Of a stretch of 64,000 bases of DNA, positions 11,101 through 23,100 are shown piece after piece (the stretch's first letter is position 1; every line of letters begins with the position of its first letter). The translations under genes were made by a program, and so were the position numbers. The DNA is taken from the NCBI RefSeq assembly GCF_030285665.1, contig NZ_CP127295.1:6076001-6140000 (forward strand). The letters are read 5' to 3'. The stretch comes from Amycolatopsis mongoliensis (GTDB lineage Bacteria > Actinomycetota > Actinomycetes > Mycobacteriales > Pseudonocardiaceae). The notes under the pieces are model-generated. The model was not told where the DNA came from. It ran no database searches and saw only the letters and a list, made by a program, of their open reading frames with translations.

Positions 11101-14100
11101 GAAGTCCTGGGCGCGGGGCATGGAGGGGACGACGAACCCGCGCTTGGGGCGCGTCGTCACGGGAGCGGAAGTAGAGCAGCTGGCTGGGTTCCAGCACCCC
11201 CGCAAGTGGGTGTACGACGTGTGGCGCGCCACCAAGCGGCAGGCCGCCGCGGCGGCGGCCCGGACCGGCGCAGCACCGGCTACGGGAGACGCGAGCGCGG
11301 CGCAGAGCCCGCAGAAACTGTGGGAGGGCCACTTCGCGGGCCGGTCCGGCGTGATGGTTCCGGACGACCTGGACCTGCTGGCCGGGCAGGTCGAAGCGGT
11401 GCTCGCGGAGCAGCGGACCCGGAAGGAGAGCGGGCGGATGCCCGTGGACCTGCGGTTGGTCATGTTCAGCGCGGAGAAGGGCGGGAAGAACCTGCAGACC
11501 ATCCTGCCGCGGCTGATCCGTGCCCACGCGCAGGTGCTGGAGAAACTGGCTTCGGCGGGGGCACCTGGCATCAAGGTCACCAAGGTGCTGTTGACCGCGC
11601 AGCCCGGCAAGGCGCGGCTCGAACTGGTCCGTCACCCGGACGGAGATGGCTTGCCGTTGGCGCACTACCGCGACCTGACTTCGGTGAACCTGACGCTGTT
11701 CAGCAACACGAACGAGATGCCGGAAGTGCACGCGGAGCAACTGCGGCTGGTGGCGGCGGGCGCCGCCCGGCGCGCACAGGCCGGTGCGTTGCCGACTTTC
11801 GTGTTCGAGCTCGGCCTGGTGAAGGGTGACACCGAGCAGGCGCAGTCCGAGCGCGATGCCTATTTCCGGCGCCTGGTCGGCGAGGGCCTGAACGACGGCC
11901 GTCCGTCGCCCGACCTCGTTCCCGAGGTGAAGATCAGTTACCTGGGCGCGGCCCGGTACGGGGAGATCCCCGTTAGCCTTTCCCTCGGGGAGGAGGCCAG
12001 GTCGGACGGCGAAGAAGTGTGGACGACCAGCCTGCAGAGCGCGAAGGCGGGAATCTACCCCCACGACCTGGCGCGGCTCGACGCGTGGCTGGCCAAGGCG
12101 GCGGAGCTGTCCGTCGAACGGTACGAAGCCGACCGGCCGCCGCTCGAGCTGCGCATCACCGCCCATCACCACCCGGCGAAGACACCGGCCGAGAAGGACG
12201 TCGTCCAGACCGGTTCGGACCAGGTCTTCCGGTATCTGAGCCGCCGTTTCGCCGAGGTGCTGGCCGGTCGCTGGCCCGAGACCGGACCGGCCGCGGTGGG
12301 GCTGACCTTCCCAGTGGGCGACCGGCCGGTGACCAAGGCGGAAACGGAGGCGGGGAACTATCGCACCGGGATAGTGCTGACGGTCCATCCCGACGCGCAC
12401 CCCGGCTGGACGAAGGCCGACTACCGGGAGGCCCACGAGCTGACCGGGCTCGCCTTCGTGGAGGGGGCCGCCAAGCTGGTGGACGCCGCGGTGTGGCAGG
12501 TGCGGCAGGTGGTGTCCGGGGCGGTCGCGCGGGCGATTGAGCGCGCGGCCGCGGCCGATGACCGCACCGGCGCGGTGGAGTCGATCACGATGGTTCCCGT
12601 GCGGGTCGCGCGCGAGCCCGCCGACTTGGGCGAGGAACGGCGGAAGTACCTGTCCGCTCTGGTCAAGGACCTCGTCCAGGAGGCGGTGGCCGAGGCCGCA
12701 GCCGACCGGGACGGCCTCACCCTCCGGCCGCCCGCGGTGGCTGTCGAGGCGGTCGAGGTGCGGCCGAAGGGAGTGCCCTTGCTTCAGGTTGTCGTCGGAA
12801 GGCCGGCGCTTGCGGCCGAGCCGGGTGACCGGAAGCGGAAGCACGTGGAGTACCACGCCCGGAAGAAGAAGCTCGTCCAGGGCGACGTGCTGGGCAACTG
12901 GTGGCAGGAACCCGGGAAGATCGGCCTGCAATGGCGCGGCGCGGCGACCCTGCCCGAGGCGGATCTGCAGTCCCTGACGAAATGGACTGAGGAAGTCTTT
13001 CCGCTGTTGCGCGCTCGTGAGGACGCCGATCTCGAGCCGCTCTACATCGAGGTCGTCCGTTACGCGCAGCGCACCGGAGATGCGGCGGAACGGCGCCGGA
13101 TGGCGAACGCCGACCGGGAGCGTGTCGGGAACCTGCTGGCCATGTCCGCACAACGGGCCGGTTATCCGGATCTGTTCGGCGGGCATCCGGCCCGGTTCGT
13201 GTCGGCGGTGGTGCGCGGTCACCTGAACCACCGGTCCGGCATGGAAGTGTGGTTGCGGCCCGATCCCGGAGGATCGGTCGCGGGATATCGCGCGGCCCGA
13301 GTGCTGGACCTGGTGTTCGGGCCGGACGAGGCCGAGCTGGCGCCGGTGGTGGAGTGGCGGCTCCGGTGGATGCTCGGAAGCGTCGCCGAGCGGGTGCGGG
13401 CCGGGGGCGAGCGGCCGAACCCGGTGGCTGTGTCGGTCGAGCTGGTGTCCGGCCCCGGCGTGGAAGCGGTGAACGCTCGGCTGGCGGCGTTGAACCGGTT
13501 GCTGGGGGACATTTTCGGCGACGCGCTGGGCGATCGAGTGGTCGTGGATCTGCAGGTGCAGGAGGCCGCCGAGTGGCCGCGGAAGTTGACGGCCGGGTCG
13601 GTGACGGTGGACGACGAGCGGGCGCCCGCGGCGCCGGCCGGCGTGGTGGTGCCCGGGCCGTCGCACCTGGTGCTGCCGCCCTGGCGCGGTGAGCTGAGTG
13701 TCGTTCCGCGGCGGAAGCGGCCGCGGGAAAGGCTGAAGGACGCCCGCCGGCTCGATTCGCGCTCACCGGCGGAGGTGTCGTTGCTCGGGCGGGAGGAACT
13801 TGCGGAACTGAAGGCGTTCACGAAGCGGTTTGCGAGGCAGTGGCGGGCAGTGCGGGGCGAGGTGGGAATGCCGGACATCCGAATCCGGCTGACCATGCCG
13901 CAGTTCCAGGCCAAGTACGAAGACGACACGCTCGACTTCGTGGTCGAGGAGCTGCGGAATCGGCTGCGCGAGTCCGGCGTGGATCCGTCCGGCTGGAAGT
14001 TCAACGAGTTCATCCACCTCTCTCAGTCCATTCTGGTCCCGCATGTTTCGGTGACGGTCATGCCGTCGGCGCTGGTGACCGAGGAGCAGGTCGGCGCTGT

Positions 14101-17100
14101 GCCCCGCTGGGCGGGGAACTTCCTCGGCAAGTCGGCCGTGGTGGACACCACGGCGATGCGTCCGGAGATGAACGAGTTGTCGCCGGCAATGCAGTGGCAG
14201 GTGCGGTCGTGGCTGAAGGCGGCCCTCGGCACCGCGGTGAGTGCCCGGGAAAAACCACTGCTGCTGGTCGAAATGGTCGCCAAGGGCGCGAACCAGTTTC
14301 AGCAGCGGGTCGGATCGGTGCGTTTCGTGGCCTTGGCGGTCCTGCGGTCGATACCGGACGGGCCGCGGGATCCGGACGGGTTCATCAACGACCACTTCCG
14401 GTTCCGGGTCGGCGCCGACTGGGATGCGCCGGGCGTGGACCTGCGGCTGTCGGCAATCCCGGCCAACCTCGTCGCGACGGTGGAGGCGGCGCTCGCGGCC
14501 GATCCCCTGGCGCGGCCCGAGGAGCCGGGCGAGCCGGAAGCGTTCGTGCTGGACGATGTCGCCGACGGGCGGGCCGCCACGGGCGCGCGGCCGGAAGGCC
14601 CCGGCACCACTCCTACCGGTGACGCGGGGTCGGTGGAGCCGCAGGAACCGGGTGCTGTCCATCCCGATCCGGAGCAGCGGGCGCCGGACGCCGGCGGTTA
14701 CGACCTCGACGCGCTCATGGCCGACTTCGATCCCTCCTGGGTTCACGGCGGGTTCGAATTTCCCTTCGGCGAAACGACGTCGTTCGAGATGGACACGAGC
14801 GCGTTCGCCGCCGGGGATGCGGTCTTGGGTGACCAGGGCGGGTTCGAATTCGAGCCGGGGGGCGGCCTCGTCGGTGATCTGCTGACCGGTCGGGAGATGT
14901 CGGTCGACACTGGAGATGACGGATTCGGGTTGGGCTTTGCTGCGGATGGTGTGCCTGCGTTGTCCGAGGACGACGAGTTCGCCCGGAATTTGGATCTGTT
15001 GGCGGAGAACCCGGACGGCTTCGAGTTCGGTATCTATGACGACTTTGGTGCGGCGTGGGGGGCCGAGCACGGCGATGGTGCGGCTGGGGTGGTGGATTTT
15101 GATGATCCGGTCACTCCGGTGGCTGTCACTGGTGGGCGGGGGGTTTCGCCGGGGCGTGCGGGTAGTGCGGCGCGGGCGAGGGCGCGTGCTCGGGCGTCGG
15201 CGCGGGCGGAGTCGGTGGGGGCGGGTTTCGACGAGGTGCGGGTGGGGGTGGTGATCGGGGATGTGGAGTCGCCGGTGGGGCGGGCGGCTCGGTGGTTGCC
15301 GGTGGAGCGGGGTGTGTTCGGGGTGGTGTTGGTCGATCACGGCATGCGTGATGCGCGTCAGGTGATTGATGCGTTGTCGGCTCAGGGGTGGAATGGGGCG
15401 GATCCGGTTCGGTTGTATGCGTGCAATGTCGATGGTTTGGAGGTTTTGGCGGGGGAGATCGCTCGGGTGGCGGGGGTGGCGGTGGCGCGGCCGGTTGATT
15501 TGTTGTGGTTGGGTTTTGCCGATTCCGGTCCGGCTGTTCGGGTGGGTGGGTTCGGTGTGGATGGTCGTCCTCGGCTGGTTGAAGGGACTTCGGGCGGTGG
15601 GTGGGTGTGGCATCATCCGCCGAAGGCGTTCGATCCGGCGGGGTGGATCGAGCCTGGTGGGTATGAGTTGCCGGTGCCGCTTGATGCGCCGCCTCGGCTT
15701 GGGCTGGACCGGCCGGAGCACCTGGCCCCGCCGGTGCGCCGGCACGGGCGGTCGGCGTCGGAGGCGACTGCGCTGCGTCCGGGTACGGAAACCGGCTTGC
15801 GGCGGGCGCGCGTGTTGTCGGACGCGGCAACGGGTGTGGCGGTGCAGGACGCGGCGCTCGGCGGTGCGGCGGACGCCGCGGTGCTGGCGGGGCTGGAGCG
15901 CGCGGAGCGGGCGCGGCTGGATCGTCCTGGCGTGCTGGGGGAGCCGGACTTCTCGGGGGTCCGGGAGGCCGTGCTGGTGCAGCTGGTTGAGGCCGGGGAG
16001 AAGCGGGGGGACTGGCAGACCTGGGTGGAGGCGGCGTACCCGGACGAGGTGCTGCGGCAGCTGGATCGCACGCTCGAGACGATCCACGACGCGGACCGGG
16101 GAGTGGAGGTGGAGGTTCAGGCGGTACGGATCGGCGCGCCGATGGACGAGGTCCAGGCCGTGGGGGAGATCAGCCACGAGCAGGAAAGCCGACGGCGGGC
16201 GAGCGAGGTCACGGCGGAGGCGAGCCGGACGCCGGTCAACCCGACGAGCCAGAGCATTCCGGCGGGGCCGGTGACGGTCGGGGTGGCGATGAAGGACCCC
16301 GGGACGTCCTCGGTCGGCCGGATGCGGGCCACCAGCGAAGTGCACGAGATGACCGAGGTACGCGAGCGAGGCGAGGTGTCACGTTCGGACCACGTGGTGG
16401 TCCACCGGGTCCTGGTGCGCCCGCGGCCGGGCCGGCTGCGGCACCGGAACCGTCCGGGCGAGGTACGGGAAGTGCCGGTGCCGATGCGGCTGGAGTGGCC
16501 GCGGCACAACGAGGGAACGGGGCCCAGCGGTCGGATGGTGCCACTGGCGTACCCGCAGGCACCCGCCGACGCGACCCCGGAGCAGCTGACGGCGATGTTC
16601 GAGGCGTTCCGGCAGGCCCGCAAGGCGATCAAGTCGGTGCGGTTCACCGGTTTGGCGGGGTTGTTCGACCGGATCGTCGACGAGCTGAAGCTGGACCGGG
16701 CCGGCGAGGTGGCCACGGAACTGGACCGGTGGCTGGACCGGATCGGCCCGGAACACGGCGTCGACCTGTTCACCGGCGGGGTGGTGCGGCGGACGTTCGC
16801 GGTACCCGGCGCCAAGCGGCCGGTGGAGATCATGCTGGCCCGGCAGCTGGATCCGGCCGCGGTGGCGAAGTTCGTGGGCCGGGTTCAGCAGAGCGTCGGG
16901 CACCGGCGGCACGCCAGCGACAGCCACGGCGTGGAGCACCGCGACACCCAGGGGTGGGGCGGCGACGTGTCGGTCGGGCTGGGCGAAGACCTGCTCGGCC
17001 TGGCCGGGGGAAAGCTCACGGTCGGGGTTTCCTACGGGCGCCAGGCCGAGCACGCCGAGCAGCACGTCGCGGGGGTGGCGTCCGAGGCGACCGAGCAGAC

Positions 17101-20100
17101 CAGCGGGGACGTGGAGAAGTACGGGGTTCCGTTCGCGTTCGTGGTGTCGGCGGCCGAGACCGACCAGTCCGCGCGCCGCGAGGAAGAAGGCGGCCGCCGG
17201 CTGCGGAAGCTGTGGCACCGGCACGAATCCCCGCGGATCGCGTTCCCGTTCCCGGCCCGGGCCCGGTTGGTCATGGCCGAGGAGAACGATCCCGACAGCG
17301 ACCGGTCCAGCGGCTCGGGCAGCCGGTCGGGTTCCGGCTCCCGCGGACCGGCGGGGCTGCCCCGCAACCAGGTGCCCGACTACGTGCGTGGCGCGTGGCA
17401 GCTGACCGAAACCACGATGGCCGACCTGACCGGTCGGATCGTGCGGCGGCTGGTGCTCGACGGGGTGATCCCGGAGACCGGCGCCCACCGGACCCGGGAT
17501 CGGCTGGTCGAGTTCCTCGACGACAAGAACACCCGCGCCATGCTCGACGGCGGGGACGGCGTCCGGTTCCCGCTCGAGGGGGCCGAGCAGGACCTGTTCC
17601 TCGACGGCGACCTGGACCGCGACCACGGCGGGTACCTCGGGCCGGTGCCGCGCAAGGACCTCGCCGGGGTGATCACCACCAGCGACCAGGAACGGGTGGA
17701 ACAGCGACGCCGGCGGGAAAAGAAGGTCGGTGTGTCGGTCGAGGGCGAGGCCGGACCGGTCTCCCTGTCCGGCGCACTGGCGCTGGCGGAGAAGAAGGAC
17801 CGCGGCGGGCTCATCTCCCACACCGTCGGCCGCCGGCAGTCCTGGACCGGTGACGGCGACATCCACCAGTACCGCTACGCCGTCCGCATCCAGGCCAGGC
17901 TGGGTACCGACCGGGATCACCTCGACCCGCCCCTGCAGTGGCGCGACGAGAAACCCGCCGCCGCGGCTTCCGCCGAACCCGAGTACCGGTCCGGGCTGAC
18001 CGGCCGGGTCGGAATCAAGGTCGCCGCCCGGACCGGGCTGGGCGCCGAACTCGATCCGGCGCCGGTGGCCGAGGAGACCGACTGGCTGGACGCGGACTCG
18101 GTGGGAACGGCGCTGCTGCCGCCGATGCGGCCCGGCGCGCTGCCGGCCGACTACGACCTCGACGCGGCCGCGCCGGTGCGGGGCCTGGCGTCCACGGTCA
18201 CGGAGATGCTGCTGCGGCCGCCGGCCGAAGGCGCCAAGGGCAAGGTGTCGTCGGCGGCGAAGCGGATGGTGCTCGGTCCGCGGTCCGGGCCGCTTGGCCA
18301 CCGCACCGAGGGCGAGGAGGTCGCGTCGGCCTCGCAGGAGGCGTTGGAGACGTGGGCGAGCTGGACCAGTCGCCAGGGGCGGCTCGGGCTCGCGGCCGGG
18401 CCGTCGGACGTGCTGACGCTGGAGAGCTACAACCCCGGCAGCGACCTCGGCCTGGGCGGGCGGGACCTGATCGGTACCGCGGCCCTGACCAGCCTCTACG
18501 GCAATCCGCGGATCGTCGACCGGGATCTGCGGCACACGTTCACCGGCACCGAGACCACCCAGACGGTCATCGGCAACGACAGTCGGAAGCAGATCGGGGT
18601 GCCGGCGTCCTTCGGGGTGTCGGCGTCGGCCGGCGAGGCGTTCACCGGGGGCGGCGAGGTGTCGGCCGGGTACCACCGCGGCCCGGCCGCGAACGAGCTC
18701 GACGTCGTGGCCACCCAGGACGAGCGCGAGCGGGTCGAACGTGGCTACCTGGTGGAGTTCGATGCACGGCACCTGCTGGACACCTCGGTGCGGGAGAGCC
18801 TCACCGGCCCGCTGGGCGGCAAGCACGACCGTCCGGCCGTCACGGATCAGAAGGTGAAGTTCGTCCCCCGTGCGGTCCGGGTGTGGGTCCCGGCCGGTGA
18901 GCTGCCGTCGATCGGCGAGCTGTCCGCGCACGACGTGCAGCGCAACCTGTTCCCCGAGGACCGGCTGGCCCATGCCGCGGCCCGGGCGGCCGCCGCGCAG
19001 CCGCCGGCCCCGACGCCGGCCCCGACGCCGGGCAGCGGGTTCGAGCCGGGCACCTACGAACCCGCGCGGGCGGATCTGGTGGCCGACCTGGTCGACGGGC
19101 TGCGGGCGCGGCTGCGGGACTGGGAGAAGACCATCACCGACGCCAAGGTCGCCGCGGACTACGCGGTGCTGCACGACGCGATGGTGCGCGCGTTCGGCAA
19201 CCGCCTCGTGCTGGGCGGCTTCGACGTCACGATGCGCAACATGCTCAACGGCGGCGATGAACTGTTCGCCGCGCGGATCGGCAAGTCCGGCAAGCTGGAA
19301 CAACTGGTCCTGGTGAAGGCGGAGCGAACGGCGACGCGGCCCCACGGCGGCGACGTGCAGCACACGCACCGCTCGACGGTCACCACGAACCGGCTGGTGC
19401 GGGAAGGCGTCGTTTCGACGGTCGGTTACGGCTTCACCGGCAAGGGCACCCCCGCCATCCCGGCTCCGCAGGTGTGGGGCGCGGCGTTCGTCCTGGGCGG
19501 CGCGGTCGAACCCAAGGTCACCGCCGAAGGCAGCCGCACGAAGCGCGCCGGCAAGGTCCGCACGGAGAAGCACACCACGGTCTACACGCACACCGGCCGG
19601 TCCGACCGGCGCGAGCACGGCCTGAAGGTCGAGATCCTGCTGCGTCCCTGGGCTCGCTCCGGGGTGTACCGGCGGCAGATCCCCCTGGTACGCAGGACGC
19701 CCGTGCGGAACCTCGAGACTCTGCCCGGTCTCGAGCTGGCGGCGGCTTTCCGCTCGACGGTTCCGAAGTTGTCCGCCGGCCGCGACCGCCTGGACGAGAG
19801 GCCCGGTTCGCTGCGGGAGCACTGGCGCCGGGACGGCAGCCCCTCCGGCATCCCCGCCGAGGCCACCGTCCTGCCCTGGCCGTTCGCCGCGCCCAAGCTG
19901 CAGGACCAGCTGATGTCGCTGGTGAAGGAGCTGAATGCCCGCCGCGGGCACGGATTGCTGGCCGGTACCCGCGCCGACCAGCTGAGTTACCACTTCTCCA
20001 CCGCGCTGACCGAGGCCGGTTACGTCGTGACGGTGGACAGTCAGACGGTCGCGAGCGTCGCGATCACGTTCGACCTCACCGACCGGGAGCTGTTCGGCGC

Positions 20101-23100
20101 CATCCCGGGCGGCACGGTGAGCAGCCACCACGACTCCGGCGAGGACGCCGGCGACGCCGTCGCGAAGTCCGGCAAGTTCACCGCGACCCCACTCGGCGGC
20201 TTGCCGGCCGCGCTCGCCGGCGACCTGGCCGTCTACACCAAGGAAAAGACGCAGGAGCTGTCGAAAGACGAACCCGACGCCACCCACGGCGGGACCGGAC
20301 AGGAGCGGGCGGCCTACTTCGTCAAGGCCACGCTCAACCCCACGATCACCCTGCGCTACCACAACGGCAAGACGTCCGCCCCCATCCACCTCGGTCCCGA
20401 CGGGGAAGTCGGCTTGCGCGCCGACGAAGCCGGAGTCACCGCCCTCGGCCTCGATCCTGCGGCGGCACGCCCCGCGACCGCGACCGGCCCGGGCCCGGCG
20501 TCCGCGACCGGGCAGCCCCGGCGCAGCTCGGCCCCGCCCACGGCCACCGGTCTCACCCGGCACGGCTCGGCGCCGGCCACACGCGACCATGCGACCGCCC
20601 TGACCCGCCCACTGGCCATCGGCACCCCTGCTGTCCGGGCCCGGGTCGGCGCGATCGTCGGTGACTCCGGCTCGAAACCGGGGCGGGCGGCGGCCTGGCT
20701 GCCGACGGAGCAGGGGGTGTTCGGTCTCGTCCTGCTCGACCACGCGCTGCGGGATGTCCCCACCACGGTGGCGGCGCTGCGGGCCGGGAACTGGAACGGG
20801 ACCGACCGCATCCGCCTCTACTCGTGCAACGTCAATGACCTCGCCGGCTTGGCCACGGCACTGCACCAGGCGGTGAACGTCGACCTCGCGTGGCCCAAGG
20901 GACTGCTCTGGCTGGGCGTGGGCGCGCCCGGGACTGCCGTGCGGGTCGGTGACGGCACGTTCGACGGCCATGGCCGTCCGCGGTTCCGGAAGCTCGATGA
21001 CGGCTGGAACGGCGCGGTGAAGAACCGCAAACTCGTCAAGCGGACCCGCTTCCCGCACTACAACGAGCCGGCTCCGGCCGACGCGCCGCCGAACCTGGGC
21101 CTCACCAGGCCCGAACACCTCGGCCCCGATGACCCGGTGCACCCGGTGCACCCGGGGGTCGCCGAGCTGGAGAGCTGGCGGCCGTCGGGGGTGGCGGGGG
21201 AGCCGCGGACGTGGCGGGAGCAGTGGGCGTGGTTGCACGCGAACGGCCGGTTGCCGGTGGATTTCCCGGTTCCGGTGGTGGGGGAGAAGCCGACCGGGGC
21301 GGCGTGGCCGGCGTTGCGGCAGTGGGCGCGGGGGATGCTCGCGGAGACCGGCGTGGACGGGAAGCCGCTGCACGGCCAGCCCGCGATCCGGGCCGCGGCC
21401 GGGCCGGACACCCTCGAAGGCGCGTTGGCCAACTGGGCGAAGGAACGGCCCAGCCGGCAGCCGCGGGCACGGCGCGCTGGCTCCGGCGCCACGGTGCACC
21501 CGGGGGTCGCCGAGCTGGAGAGCTGGCGGCCGTCGGGGGTGGCGGGGGAGCCGCGGACGTGGCGGGAGCAGTGGGCGTGGTTGCACGCGAACGGCCGGTT
21601 GCCGGTGGATTTCCCGGTTCCGGTGGTGGGGGAGAAGCCGACCGGGGCGGCGTGGCCGGCGTTGCGGCAGTGGGCGCGGGGGATGCTCGCGGAGACCGAT
21701 GCCGAGGGCAAGTCGCTGCACACCCAGCCGGAGATCAAGAAGGCGGCGGGTGAGAGCACCCTCGAAGGCGCGTTGGCCAACTGGGCGAAGGAACGGCCCA
21801 GCCGGCAACAGCCACAGCCGGCGGCGGCCGGGCCGTCGAGGGCGGAGCCGGATCGGACCGGTGCCGAGGAGCCGGCGGCCTCGGTCCCGCCGTTCGCCGG
21901 GGCCCATTGGGATCCCTTCGCCGGCGGCGCCGAAGCCCTGTGGGCCGGCAACTTCGCCGGGAAAGGGGCTGCGCAGAAGTTCGACTCGCTGGTGCAGGCC
22001 GACCTCGATGCCCTGCGGCAGGTGGTGCAGGCGCTGGTGCCCGAGCTGCTGCGCCGGGCCGAACTCGGGCTGGAGCCACCGGATCTGCGCGTGGTGTACA
22101 GCCTGGCCCGGCAAGACACGACGAAGCTGCTGCGCCCGGGGATGCAGCGGCACCGCGCGGAAATCGTGCGCATCCTGCTCGAGCTGATCGACGAAGAGCT
22201 CGCCGCCCGCACCGGTGGCAATCCGGCGATGACGTCCGCCCGTCTCGGGCTCACGGTCGACTCGTTCTACTGGCGGAAGAAGGACGAAGACAATTCGCCC
22301 GGCAAATACTCCCTGCTTCGTTTCCCTGACCCCGGATTGCTCGCGGACGAGTACCGGAACCTGACGTCCCTGCAGCTGGAATTCCCGCTCGGTGTGGCGG
22401 AGCTGCCGGCGGCTCACCTGAACCGGCTCCGTTCGCTGCTTCGCGGGGTGGCGGCGAAGTGGTTGCCGGTCGGCACCGGCAAACTGCCGCCGATCCGCCT
22501 GGAGTTCGTACGGCCGGCCCGGGAGAAGATGCAGGCCGGGGAAGACCGGCTGGTCTACCTGGACGCGCAGCTGCGGTCCGTCGTCGGCGAAGAGCTCGTC
22601 CGCCACGACCCCGAGCGGCAGTTGGACGAGGTCCTGCCCGAGCTCGAGATCGTGCCCCCGGAGGTCGGGCAAACCCCGACGAACGGCGCTTGGCTGACGG
22701 TGACGGTGGGCGACGCGCCGCTGCCGAGTCGCGCGACCGGCGACGACCAGACGGCGGAGATGTCCGAGCCGGAGCAGGACACGGCGGGACGGACGCCGTT
22801 GCTCGCCCGTGCCGAGTGGGATCCGGCCGTCGGTGGTGCGGAGAAACTGTGGTCCGGGAACTTCGCCGGCACCGGCCGCGGGCAAAGCACCGAGGAACTG
22901 GCCCCGGCCGACGAGGCCGCCCTGCGGCAGGTGGTGCGTCAGCTGGCGTCCGACCTGGCAGCGGGCCACGGCCGGGATCTGCGCCTCATCTACGGCTGGC
23001 CCGAACAGAGCGCCGCGAGGCTGCAACGCCCCACCGTGCAGGCGCGTCTGCGGGCGATCCCGCGGATCCTCCGCCGGCTGATCGACGAGGAAATCGTCCG

